From positions 1 through 12,402 of the forward strand of contig CAIQOG010000519.1 in assembly GCA_903873355.1 (NCBI GenBank): DNA of 12,402 nucleotides, read 5' to 3'. This DNA is from an uncultured Bacteroidales bacterium. Lineage in GTDB: Bacteria > Bacteroidota > Bacteroidia > Bacteroidales > Paludibacteraceae. How positions within the stretch are numbered: the stretch's first letter is position 1; each line of letters opens with the position of its first letter. Positions 1-7,758 of the stretch are shown here, in pieces. The notes beneath the pieces were generated by a model. It was not told the DNA's origin. It was given only the letters and a program-made list of their open reading frames with translations, and did no database searches. Position numbers and translations under genes: made by a program.

Positions 1-267
1 AGTTGGAAAGCTATTCTGACTTCTGATAATCCCCGTTTTGAGGAACCTCAGGATATTCTGAACGATATGATTGCCGGACTTGATATAATTCAAAAAGCAA
101 AAAGTCTTACGATTATTGACCGTACAGAAGCCATTAAAACTGCTTGTGCATTGGCTCAACCCGGTGATGTTGTTCTTGTAGCCGGTAAAGGACATGAAGA
201 TTATCAGATCATTCAGGGAGTGAAATATCATTTCGACGACAAAGAAGTTGTCAGTGCTTGTTTTTAA
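1..267 (+). CDS. murE: UDP-MurNAc-tripeptide ligase MurE, C-terminal fragment
   Basis: The last 88 codons of MurE, the cytoplasmic ATP-dependent ligase that adds the third residue of the peptidoglycan stem peptide to UDP-MurNAc-L-Ala-D-Glu. The reading frame is open from the left edge, so the 5' part, including the ATP-binding central domain, lies outside the window. The fragment is the C-terminal ligase domain. It shows the DNPR motif (fragment residues 9-12), which in characterised MurE enzymes binds the distal end of meso-diaminopimelate, and the GKGHEDYQ block near the end (nucleotides about 184-207), which also contacts that substrate. DNPR indicates that meso-DAP rather than lysine is added, as is known for Bacteroidota; that specificity is inferred from the motif. 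The stop codon lies 20 bases before the mraY start, so the two are probably co-transcribed. Confidence 0.95.
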   Translation, partial: SWKAILTSDNPRFEEPQDILNDMIAGLDIIQKAKSLTIIDRTEAIKTACALAQPGDVVLVAGKGHEDYQIIQGVKYHFDDKEVVSACF

Positions 268-287
268 AATTTAAACCAATTATAATT

Positions 288-1556
288 ATGCTTTACCACT
301 TATTTCAATATATCGACAGAGTCCATCACATACCGGGTGCAGGGTTGTTTAATTTTATATCCTTCCGTACCGGCTTAGCGTTCATTCTGGCACTGCTTGT
401 TTCAACGCTTTTTGGTAAAAGGATAATAGATTATTTGCAGAAGATGCAAATAGGAGAGACCATAAGAGACTTGGGTCTTGAAGGCCAAATGAGTAAAAAA
501 GGCACTCCGACAATGGGTGGAATAATTATTATTATGGCAATTTTAATTCCTACTATTTTATTGTCATCATTAAACAATATCTATTCAATATTAATGATAA
601 TTACAACTGTTTGGTTAGGTCTTATTGGTTTTCTGGATGATTATATCAAGGTTTTTAAGAAGAATAAAGAAGGATTAAGCGGAAAATTTAAAATTGTCGG
701 TCAGGTTGGTTTGGGACTTATTGTGGGTTTGACAATGTACTTGAGTCCGGATGCCGTTATTCGCGAAAATATTGAAGTGAAAGGCATTACAAGTAAGCGT
801 GTTGAGTATGTGGTGTATGCAAAACATGATGTAAAATCGACCAAAACAACCATTCCGTTTTTAAAGAATAATAATCTGGATTATGCTGATGCATTTAAAT
901 GGATGGGCGAAAGTGCTCAGAAATATGGCTGGCTGTTGTTTGTGGTTGTTGTAATTTTTATTGTTACAGCTATTTCAAATGGTGCAAATCTTACCGATGG
1001 TCTGGATGGACTTGCAACAGGTTCTTCGGCAATCATTGGAGTCATTTTGGGTATTCTGGCTTATGTTTCGGGTAATATTAATTATGCCGGTTATCTGAAT
1101 ATCATGTATTTGCCCGGAACAGGTGAGTTATTGGTTTTTGCCGGAGCATTTATTGGCGCTACTGTTGGTTTCCTTTGGTACAATGCTTTTCCGGCACAGG
1201 TTTTTATGGGTGATACCGGTAGTCTGACACTGGGTGGAATTATTTCGGTTTTTGCAATTGCAATTCATAAAGAATTACTTATTCCTATTCTTTGCGGTGT
1301 GTTTATCATTGAAAATCTGTCGGTGGTAATGCAGGTTAGTTATTTCAAATTTACGAAACGAAAATACGGTGAAGGTAGAAGGATTTTTAAAATGACACCC
1401 TTGCATCATCATTATCAAAAACAGGGAAATGCCGGAATTCAGGCCATTTTCCAAAAACCGATTCAGGCAATGCCGGAATCAAAAATCGTTATTCGTTTCT
1501 GGATTGTGGGAATTATTTTGGCTGCAATTACAATTATTACGTTGAAAATCAGGTAG
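288..1556 (+). CDS. mraY: Phospho-MurNAc-pentapeptide transferase MraY (lipid I synthesis)
   Basis: Integral membrane enzyme that transfers phospho-MurNAc-pentapeptide from UDP to undecaprenyl phosphate, making lipid I on the cytoplasmic face. The 422-residue protein has about ten hydrophobic segments. It carries the family motifs: DD at 117-118 (DDYIK), [10 protein letters not shown] at 234-243, FMGDTGSL at 306-313 (Asp309 is the expected third catalytic acidic residue) and the HHH triad at 373-375. I chose the ATG at 288 over the in-frame ATG at 258 because 258 lies inside murE, its extra residues look like read-through of the leader, and proteins of this phylum typically begin MLY. The protein is about 60 residues longer than the E. 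coli enzyme (360). Most of the excess is a polar stretch at about 155-205 between the fourth and fifth membrane segments, predicted to be periplasmic. An IPF block at 189-191 aligns by eye with the VPF of the shorter E. coli loop. It is followed by murD after 55 bases. Confidence 0.97.
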   Translation: MLYHLFQYIDRVHHIPGAGLFNFISFRTGLAFILALLVSTLFGKRIIDYLQKMQIGETIRDLGLEGQMSKKGTPTMGGIIIIMAILIPTILLSSLNNIYSILMIITTVWLGLIGFLDDYIKVFKKNKEGLSGKFKIVGQVGLGLIVGLTMYLSPDAVIRENIEVKGITSKRVEYVVYAKHDVKSTKTTIPFLKNNNLDYADAFKWMGESAQKYGWLLFVVVVIFIVTAISNGANLTDGLDGLATGSSAIIGVILGILAYVSGNINYAGYLNIMYLPGTGELLVFAGAFIGATVGFLWYNAFPAQVFMGDTGSLTLGGIISVFAIAIHKELLIPILCGVFIIENLSVVMQVSYFKFTKRKYGEGRRIFKMTPLHHHYQKQGNAGIQAIFQKPIQAMPESKIVIRFWIVGIILAAITIITLKIR

Positions 1557-1611
1557 ACCTTACCCCAACCCATTCCAAGTGATGAAGGAGCAAGAGGAAA
1601 AAGTAGATTTT

Positions 1612-2946
1612 ATGAAAAGAATTGTCGTATTAGGTGGTGGTGAAAGCGGTTCAGGTGCAGCGATACTGGCCAAGAAGCAGGGTTTTGAGGTTTTTCTTTC
1701 TGATTTGTCGGAAATTAAACCTCAATACAAGGCGATGCTTGATAGTCACGGAATAGAGTGGGAAGAAATGCAACATACCGAAGAAAAAATACTGAATGCA
1801 ACTGAAATTATCAAAAGTCCGGGTATTCCCGACAAAGCACCACTTATAAAAAAACTTCTTGCTCATGGAACGCCGGTTATTTCGGAGATTGAGTTTGCAG
1901 GCAGGTATACTGAAGCAAAGATGATTTGCATAACCGGTAGTAACGGGAAAACTACCACCACGATGCTGATTTATCATATTCTGAAAAATGCAGGTCTTAA
2001 TGTGGGTTTGGCCGGAAATGTAGGAAATAGTCTTGCATTGCAGGTGGCTACTGAATCGGTTGATTATTATGTGGTTGAACTCAGCAGCTTTCAGTTGGAC
2101 GGTATGACCGATTTTAAAGCTGACATTGCTATTTTGTTGAATATTACACCTGATCATTTGGATCGTTACGATTATAAATTTCAAAACTATGTTGATTCTA
2201 AATTCCGGATTTTACAGAATCAAACTGCCACGGACGCATTTATTTATTGGGAAAATGACCCTGTAATTAAAGCTGAACTTGCGAAAAGAAACATTAAATC
2301 AACACTTTACCCCTTTGCCATTGAGCGAAGCGAAAAAACAAGAGCTTTCATCGAAAAAGATGAATTAATAATACAAACTCTAAATTCTCTGTTTACTATG
2401 CCAACATCAGAATTAGCCCTTCAAGGTATGCATAATACCTACAATTCCATGGCAGCTGGACTTACAGCTTCTATTGTCAATGTTCGTAAAGAGAATATCC
2501 GTCAGTCCTTACAGGATTTTCAGGGAGTTGAACACCGTTTAGAGTACGTGGCCACTGTGCGAAACGTTCGTTATGTCAACGATTCAAAGGCAACTAACGT
2601 GAATTCATGCTGGTATGCTTTACAAAGCATGAAAACTCCGACTGTACTCATTTTGGGTGGAACCGATAAGGGGAACGATTATTCTGAAATTGAAGAATTG
2701 GTAAAAGGAAGAGTTAAGGGGTTGATTTTTATGGGTTTGAACAATGAGCCGTTACATAAATTTTTTGATGGAAAAGTAGAAAAAATTGTTGATGTTCAGT
2801 CGATGGAAGATGCAGTGAAAGCGTCATACGAAATGGCTGAAAGCGGTGATACAGTTCTTTTGTCGCCTTGTTGTGCCAGCTTTGATTTGTTTCAAAACTA
2901 TGAAGATCGTGGAAAGCAATTTAAAAGTTGTGTGAGAAATCTGTAG
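1612..2946 (+). CDS. murD: UDP-MurNAc-L-alanine--D-glutamate ligase MurD
   Basis: Cytoplasmic Mur ligase that adds D-glutamate to UDP-MurNAc-L-Ala using ATP. It has 444 residues from the chosen start, normal for the family. In order: an N-terminal Rossmann-like UDP-binding domain beginning MKRIVVLGGGESG; the P-loop GSNGKTTTT (109-117); ELSSFQL (156-162); NITPDHLDRY (about 177-186) in the central ATPase domain; the HNTYN block (274-278); NDSKATN (323-329); and the C-terminal SPCCASFDLF motif (418-427) of the substrate-binding domain. Earlier in-frame starts exist at 1579 (GTG) and 1582 (ATG). They would add 10-11 charged residues before the conserved glycine-rich N-terminus, so I prefer the ATG at 1612. 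A purine-rich AAGGAG at 1585-1590 is too far upstream (21 bases) to act as a normal ribosome binding site for it. Confidence 0.96.
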   Translation: MKRIVVLGGGESGSGAAILAKKQGFEVFLSDLSEIKPQYKAMLDSHGIEWEEMQHTEEKILNATEIIKSPGIPDKAPLIKKLLAHGTPVISEIEFAGRYTEAKMICITGSNGKTTTTMLIYHILKNAGLNVGLAGNVGNSLALQVATESVDYYVVELSSFQLDGMTDFKADIAILLNITPDHLDRYDYKFQNYVDSKFRILQNQTATDAFIYWENDPVIKAELAKRNIKSTLYPFAIERSEKTRAFIEKDELIIQTLNSLFTMPTSELALQGMHNTYNSMAAGLTASIVNVRKENIRQSLQDFQGVEHRLEYVATVRNVRYVNDSKATNVNSCWYALQSMKTPTVLILGGTDKGNDYSEIEELVKGRVKGLIFMGLNNEPLHKFFDGKVEKIVDVQSMEDAVKASYEMAESGDTVLLSPCCASFDLFQNYEDRGKQFKSCVRNL

Positions 2947-3031
2947 TTTGTTAATCAGTAAATTAGGTTGTTTGGTTTATAGGTCTATCTAACAACCGGT
3001 TAACTGTTCAACCATTTATCCAATAACAAAA

Positions 3032-4258
3032 ATGGAAACATTATTTAAACGATATCTTAAAGGAGATAGAATACTTTGGATTGTATTCTTTGGACTATGT
3101 ATACTTTCAATTATTGAAATGTACAGTGCATCCAGCACCCTGGCTTATAAATCGTCAAATCATGCTATGCCGGTAATTCGACATATCGGTTTTCTAATTG
3201 GTGGAGTGTTAATTGCATTTGTTGTGCATATGATTCCTTATCGCTGGATTCGGATTGTGTCATACCTCGGATTGCTGCTATCGGCTGTTTTACTTGTTTT
3301 TGTTTTGTTTAAAGGACATAGCGAAAATGATGCTGCCCGTTGGCTGGTAATCGGAGGAGTTCAGTTTCAGCCGTCCGAACTGGCTAAATTGTCTGTAATA
3401 ATTGTTGCGGCTGACTTAATATCCCGAATCAGGGACAACACTAAAGACGAATGGATTTATTTTAGAAACACCATCATAATGTTGATTTCCATTTGCGGTT
3501 TGATTTTACTCGAGAATTTTTCGACGGCAGCCATTCTATTTATAGTTGTTTTTATCATGATGTTTATCGGTAGAATTTCTTTTAAATATCTCGGATCTAT
3601 TGCAGGAATTATTGTTATTTGTTTGGTGTTGGGATATGGAGCTGTGAAAACAATTCCTGAAAATGCAATGCCAAAACCATTCAAACGGGCATATACCTGG
3701 GTGGCACGTATTGAACGACATTCTGATAAAAATGGTGGAAAGCAAAGCAAATACGTTATTACTGACAAAAATCGTCAGGAAATTTATGGTCAGATAGCTA
3801 TTGCCAGAGGTGGCATTTTAGGTGTTTTTCCGGGGAATAGTGTGGAACGTGATTTTCTTCCACAAGCGTATTCAGATTTTATATATTCAATCATTGTTGA
3901 AGAAATGGGTTTGCTTGGAGGTGTGCTGGTAATTGTTTTGTATCTGATTTTGCTTTTTCGGGCGGGTAGGATTGTAATGAATTGTTCGTCCGTTTTTCCG
4001 GCAATTTTGGTAATGGGTTTGTCGTTGATGATTGTTTTACAGACCTTTATTAATATGTCGGTGGCAACCAGTCTTATACCGGTAACTGGGCAACCGTTAC
4101 CATTGATAAGTCGGGGAGGTACTTCAATTTTAATTACTTGTATTTACTTTGGAATAATTTTAGGAATTACCCGTCAAATAAGTTCTGACGGTCAAACCGG
4201 AAATATATTTACAGAAGATGACAAACAAATTCCGGTAGTGGAACTTGAAAGTTTGTGA
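3032..4258 (+). CDS. ftsW: SEDS-family septal peptidoglycan glycosyltransferase FtsW
   Basis: Polytopic membrane protein of the SEDS family, which polymerises lipid II into glycan strands at the division septum together with a class B penicillin-binding protein. The 408 residues form about ten hydrophobic segments, starting near residue 14 after a short basic N-terminus. Family landmarks are QPSELAKL (113-120); a large extracytoplasmic loop (about 206-283) ending LPQAYSDFIYS, whose Asp282 matches the catalytically essential Asp known in RodA and FtsW; VEEMG (289-293); and the PLISRGGTS block (357-365). The Glu-Asn-Phe-Ser-Thr-Ala stretch at 161-166 stands where many homologues have Pro-Asp-x-Gly-Thr. 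I call FtsW rather than RodA from its position between murD and murG. The gene follows an 85-base gap, and its last codons contain the -33 element of a probable murG promoter. Confidence 0.96.
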   Translation: METLFKRYLKGDRILWIVFFGLCILSIIEMYSASSTLAYKSSNHAMPVIRHIGFLIGGVLIAFVVHMIPYRWIRIVSYLGLLLSAVLLVFVLFKGHSENDAARWLVIGGVQFQPSELAKLSVIIVAADLISRIRDNTKDEWIYFRNTIIMLISICGLILLENFSTAAILFIVVFIMMFIGRISFKYLGSIAGIIVICLVLGYGAVKTIPENAMPKPFKRAYTWVARIERHSDKNGGKQSKYVITDKNRQEIYGQIAIARGGILGVFPGNSVERDFLPQAYSDFIYSIIVEEMGLLGGVLVIVLYLILLFRAGRIVMNCSSVFPAILVMGLSLMIVLQTFINMSVATSLIPVTGQPLPLISRGGTSILITCIYFGIILGITRQISSDGQTGNIFTEDDKQIPVVELESL

Positions 4259-4282
4259 TTTCTTATTATTTCCGTAAATTTG
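4252..4282 (+). promoter_or_regulatory. Probable Bacteroidota-type sigma promoter for murG
   Basis: TTTG at 4252-4255 and TAAATTTG at 4275-4282 match the -33 (TTTG) and -7 (TAnnTTTG) consensus known for the primary sigma factor of Bacteroidota, with a 19-base spacer. The -33 element lies in the last sense codons of ftsW. Transcription would begin near 4287-4290, giving a leader of roughly 20-25 bases before the murG ATG at 4311. The match is seen directly; activity is inferred. It would let murG and downstream genes be transcribed independently of the upstream cluster. Confidence 0.55.
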
Positions 4283-4310
4283 CAAGAATATCATACAAAA
4301 ATACAGATTC

Positions 4311-5414
4311 ATGAACCCGAAATTCTTAATAAGTGGTGGTGGAACCGGAGGTCATATATTTCCGGCCATCAGTATTGCCAATGCACTGAAGAAGGTTTAT
4401 CCATCAGCAAAAATTCTATTTGTTGGTGCAGCGGGACGTATGGAAATGGACCGGGTACCTGCTGCAGGTTATGAAATTATCGGATTACCGGTTAGTGGTT
4501 TTGATCGAAAAAATATATTTCGAAATTTCAGGGTATTGTATAATCTGCTGAAAAGTTTGGTAATGGCACGCAAAATTGTTAAGAACTTTGGACCTGATGT
4601 AGCAATTGGGGTTGGAGGTTATGCAAGTGGACCAATACTTTATGCAGCTTCAGTTATGGGTGTCCCTTCAGTTATACAGGAACAAAACTCATATGCAGGT
4701 ATAACGAATAAATTATTGGCTAAGAGAGTTGAAAAAATATGTGTGGCTTATGAAAGTATGGATAGGTTTTTCCCCAAAGAAAAAATTATTTTGACAGGAA
4801 ATCCAATCCGTCAGAATTTGATTAATGTTGAACCTAAGTCAAATCAAGCCTATTTATCTTTTAATTTAGACCCGACTAAAAAAACTATTTTGGTTGTGGG
4901 TGGAAGTTTGGGAGCAAGAACTATCAATCAGAGTCTGTTAGCCGACTTGAATAAATTTAAAGATTTAGCTAATGTCCAGATTATCTGGCAAACAGGAAAA
5001 AATGGTTATAAAGAAACCCTCAAAGCATCCAAGCTTTTTAAGTTTGAGAATGTAATAATTACTGATTTTGTATCAAGCATGGATTTAGCGTATTCTATTG
5101 CTGATTTAGTGGTTTCAAGGGCAGGTGCAAGTTCTATTTCAGAGTTATGTTTACTCGCAAAACCGGTTATTTTAGTGCCGTCACCTAATGTTGCTGAAGA
5201 TCATCAAACCCAAAATGCTTTGGCATTGGTACGAAAAGATGCTGCAGTTATGATTAAGGATGCAGATGCCGGTAATCAGTTGGTTGATAAAATGATAGAA
5301 TTAATCAATAATGATAAGGAGCTTAAAAAGTTAAGTGATAATATACTGAAACTCGCCGAAAAGGACTCGGCAGACAGAATTGCTAATCAAATAATTAAAT
5401 TAATTCAGGTGTAA
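4311..5414 (+). CDS. murG: Lipid II synthase MurG (GlcNAc transferase, GT28)
   Basis: Membrane-associated glycosyltransferase acting at the inner face of the cytoplasmic membrane; it adds GlcNAc from UDP-GlcNAc to lipid I to form lipid II. It has 367 residues, close to the family norm. The N-terminal GT-B domain has the glycine-rich loop SGGGTGGHIFPA (8-19), GVGGYASGP (100-108) and EQNSYAGITNK (124-134). The hinge region has GNPIRQN (163-169). The C-terminal nucleotide-sugar domain begins VVGGSLGART (195-204) and contains SRAGASSISEL (269-279) and the following PSPNVAEDHQTQNA (290-303), which bind UDP-GlcNAc in known structures. The ATG at 4311 places the glycine-rich loop eight residues in, as expected. 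It is separated from ftsW by 52 bases that hold a good promoter match. Confidence 0.97.
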   Translation: MNPKFLISGGGTGGHIFPAISIANALKKVYPSAKILFVGAAGRMEMDRVPAAGYEIIGLPVSGFDRKNIFRNFRVLYNLLKSLVMARKIVKNFGPDVAIGVGGYASGPILYAASVMGVPSVIQEQNSYAGITNKLLAKRVEKICVAYESMDRFFPKEKIILTGNPIRQNLINVEPKSNQAYLSFNLDPTKKTILVVGGSLGARTINQSLLADLNKFKDLANVQIIWQTGKNGYKETLKASKLFKFENVIITDFVSSMDLAYSIADLVVSRAGASSISELCLLAKPVILVPSPNVAEDHQTQNALALVRKDAAVMIKDADAGNQLVDKMIELINNDKELKKLSDNILKLAEKDSADRIANQIIKLIQV

Positions 5415-5429
5415 TTATAATAATTTAAG

Positions 5430-5507
5430 ATGTTCAATGTTCGTAATTTTTTAAGATTTTTTGAAAAAGTTAGATTGATTATGAGGTTTTTAACAATTGA
5501 AATTTAA
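5430..5507 (+). CDS. Possible 25-residue small basic hydrophobic peptide between murG and murC
   Basis: An ATG-initiated reading frame of 25 codons plus TAA fills most of the 99-base murG-murC gap. It starts 15 bases after the murG stop and ends 6 bases before the murC ATG. The predicted peptide begins MFNVRNFLRFFEKVRL and continues hydrophobic. Arg/Lys at residues 5, 9, 13, 15 and 19 are interspersed with Phe, Leu, Ile and Val, so it could form a cationic amphipathic helix. I recognise no family. Frames of this length arise readily by chance, phenylalanine and leucine codons are favoured in T-rich DNA, and no ribosome binding site is evident. It may simply be untranslated leader of murC. Confidence 0.15.
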   Translation: MFNVRNFLRFFEKVRLIMRFLTIEI

Positions 5508-5513
5508 GTAGAG

Positions 5514-6893
5514 ATGAATAAATTCACACAGTTTTATTTTTTGGGAGTTGGTGGAATTGGTATGAGTGCATTGGCACGATATTTCAATAAAAAAGGCTAT
5601 CGGGTTGCCGGATACGACAGAGCTGAAACCAAATTAACTGCTGATTTGCAAACTGAAGGAATTGAAGTTTGTTTTAATGAATCTGTTGAATTTATACCTG
5701 ATAGATTTACAAAACCGGATATAACATTGATAGTTCTGACACCTGCTATTCCGCTTGATCATCCACAGCTAAAATATTTTCAGGAGAATAACTTTACAAT
5801 TCAAAAACGTGCTCAGGTTTTGGGTGAAATTACCCGTCAGAGTAAAGGAATTTGTATTGCCGGAACGCATGGAAAAACCACTACATCTACCATAGCTGCT
5901 CATTTGTTATATCAGTCGCAGGTATCATGTAATGCTTTCCTTGGGGGAATTGCAAATAACTATAAAACCAATCTCTTGCTTTCGGCGGAAAGTAATCTGG
6001 TGGTAATTGAAGCAGATGAATACGATCGTTCGTTTCATCAACTTTCGCCTTATATGGCTGTAATTACTTCTGCTGACCCGGATCATTTGGATATATACGG
6101 AACACCTGAGGCATTTCGTGAAAGTTTTGAACACTTCACTTCGCTTATTCGGTCAGGTGGTGCTTTAATAATGAGAAAGGGTATTAATATTATGCCTAAA
6201 TTGCAAAAAGGAGTTAAACTTTACACCTATTCAATGGATGAAGGAGGAGACTTTTGTGCAGAAAATATCCGAATGGTCAAAGATGAAATTCATTTTGATT
6301 TTGTAACTCCAACAGACAGGATTAATGATGTAAGACTTAATGTGCCGATTCGTATAAACGTTGAAAATAGTGTTGCTGCTATGGCATTAGCGTGGCTCAA
6401 TGGAGTTACAAGTGACGAAATTCGTACCGGAATCTCATCGTTTTCAGGGATTTTCCGCCGATTTAATGTGGTTTATAAAACTGATAAATTGGTATATATG
6501 GATGATTATGCACATCATCCAAGTGAGTTAAAGGCAAGTATAAGTTCTATTCGTAATTTATATCCCAATCGCAGAATTACAGGTATTTTTCAGCCACATT
6601 TATATACCAGAACACGCGATTTTGCAGCAGATTTTGCATCAGCGTTATCGCAATTAGATGAGTTAATTTTATTGGATATTTATCCTGCACGCGAATTACC
6701 TATCAAAGGAGTTGATTCTGAGCTGATTTTAAGTCAGGTAACTATAGAAAATAAAACCTTGTGTTCAAAAGAAAAGTTGTTACCATTATTAAAAGAAAAG
6801 AAATTAGATGTGTTGGTTACATTTGGTGCGGGTGATATTGATAAACTTGTTCCGCAGATAAAAGAAATGCTTAAACAAATTCAAACTAAATAA
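5514..6893 (+). CDS. murC: UDP-N-acetylmuramate--L-alanine ligase MurC
   Basis: Cytoplasmic Mur ligase catalysing the first peptide-bond step, ATP-dependent addition of L-alanine to UDP-MurNAc. It has 459 residues. The N-terminal UDP-binding domain opens FLGVGGIGMSALA (9-21). The ATPase domain has the P-loop GTHGKTTTS (117-125), LGGIANNYKTN (143-153), EADEYDRSF (166-174) and DPDHLDIYG (188-196). The C-terminal domain has FRRFNV (314-319), MDDYAHHPSE (329-338), FQPHLYTRTRDF (359-370) and LLDIYPARE (386-394), which identify MurC rather than other Mur ligases. The usual HNxxN block reads INVEN at 281-285, so its His is Ile while both Asn remain. MurC follows murG in this phylum, outside the biochemical order of the pathway. 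Confidence 0.97.
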   Translation: MNKFTQFYFLGVGGIGMSALARYFNKKGYRVAGYDRAETKLTADLQTEGIEVCFNESVEFIPDRFTKPDITLIVLTPAIPLDHPQLKYFQENNFTIQKRAQVLGEITRQSKGICIAGTHGKTTTSTIAAHLLYQSQVSCNAFLGGIANNYKTNLLLSAESNLVVIEADEYDRSFHQLSPYMAVITSADPDHLDIYGTPEAFRESFEHFTSLIRSGGALIMRKGINIMPKLQKGVKLYTYSMDEGGDFCAENIRMVKDEIHFDFVTPTDRINDVRLNVPIRINVENSVAAMALAWLNGVTSDEIRTGISSFSGIFRRFNVVYKTDKLVYMDDYAHHPSELKASISSIRNLYPNRRITGIFQPHLYTRTRDFAADFASALSQLDELILLDIYPARELPIKGVDSELILSQVTIENKTLCSKEKLLPLLKEKKLDVLVTFGAGDIDKLVPQIKEMLKQIQTK

Positions 6894-6948
6894 TTTCTAC
6901 TTCCAATTTTGAAATTTGATTGGAACCTGATAATTGATTAATTATTTT

Positions 6949-7758
6949 ATGAAATCGTTTTGGAAATATCTTTTGATTAGCATTTTCTCACTTATCGTTT
7001 TAGGGTATGTGGGCTTTTCAATCTGGCATTTTTCGGATAGGAATCAGGAAAAAGTCTGCAGTCAGCTTGTGGTTGTAGTTGATAATTCAAACGATTGCAG
7101 GCTTATAACAGAAAAAGAAATTGTACAGTTGCTGGAATCAATGAGCTTAAATCCTATTGGTAAAACTATTAAAAATATCCAAACCGAACCGATTGAAGAA
7201 GTATTGCGAAAAAATCCGATGATTAAATCGGCTGAATGTTATAAATTGCCATCCGGTCGAATTGATATTATTATTCAGCAACGAAATCCAATGTTCAGGG
7301 TTGTAGGAATGGGCAGCTATTACATTGATGACAACCGGAAAACACTGCCGGTGTCGTTGAATTATGCAGCTTATATACCAGTAGTTTCAGGTCATGTTAC
7401 CGTGTCGTTGGTAACCGGAAAAATGTATGATTTTCTGCTTTTTATCAAAAATAATCCATTCTGGAATGCACAGATTGAACAAATTTATGTTCGTGAAGAT
7501 CAAAAAATTGAGTTAGTACCACGGGTTGGGGATGCAATAATTTTACTGGGAACACTTGATAATTACAAAGTGAAATTAGAAAAGTTACATAAATTATACG
7601 CCAAAGGCTTCAATGTTATAGGCTGGAATAAATATAAACTAATCGACTTACAATTTAAAGATCAGGTAGTTTGTAACAAAAAGGAAGAAGAAAAATTTCC
7701 CTATAAAATGGTTGTCGACTCATTGAAAAAAGATAGTCTAATTGCAAAGAAAATATGA
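6949..7758 (+). CDS. ftsQ: Cell division protein FtsQ (bitopic membrane protein)
   Basis: Divisome protein with a short cytoplasmic N-terminus, one membrane segment (about residues 7-27, SFWKYLL through the hydrophobic run) and a periplasmic remainder of roughly 240 residues. In known FtsQ/DivIB proteins the periplasmic part starts with a POTRA domain followed by a beta domain that contacts partner division proteins. The POTRA-like region here is about 37-112: a first strand, then LITEKEIVQLLES, then VLRKNPMIKSAECYKLPSGRIDIIIQ ending in QRNP, the pattern of an FtsQ POTRA. Sequence is poorly conserved in this family, so the call also leans on position between murC and ftsA. I start at the ATG at 6949; a TTG at 6934 would only add five residues. 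The length is 269. Its stop overlaps the ftsA start by four bases (ATGA). Confidence 0.9.
   Translation: MKSFWKYLLISIFSLIVLGYVGFSIWHFSDRNQEKVCSQLVVVVDNSNDCRLITEKEIVQLLESMSLNPIGKTIKNIQTEPIEEVLRKNPMIKSAECYKLPSGRIDIIIQQRNPMFRVVGMGSYYIDDNRKTLPVSLNYAAYIPVVSGHVTVSLVTGKMYDFLLFIKNNPFWNAQIEQIYVREDQKIELVPRVGDAIILLGTLDNYKVKLEKLHKLYAKGFNVIGWNKYKLIDLQFKDQVVCNKKEEEKFPYKMVVDSLKKDSLIAKKI

Noticed and set aside
258..287. Earlier ATG for mraY overlapping the murE stop
   Set aside because: It would add ten residues encoded by the murE tail and leader. The ATG at 288 gives the N-terminus typical of the family.
1651..2184. Long reading frame on the - strand inside murD (177 codons)
   Set aside because: It is fully antisense to murD, which has complete Mur ligase motifs. 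The predicted protein has no recognisable domain and looks like a reverse-frame shadow.
2948..2992. Short TTG-initiated frame in the murD-ftsW gap
   Set aside because: It has only 14 codons, no ATG and no family resemblance, and is best read as untranslated leader.
6911..6918. GAAATTTG before ftsQ as a -7 promoter element
   Set aside because: The first base differs from TAnnTTTG and there is no TTTG about 19-21 bases upstream, so it does not reach the standard used for the murG promoter.
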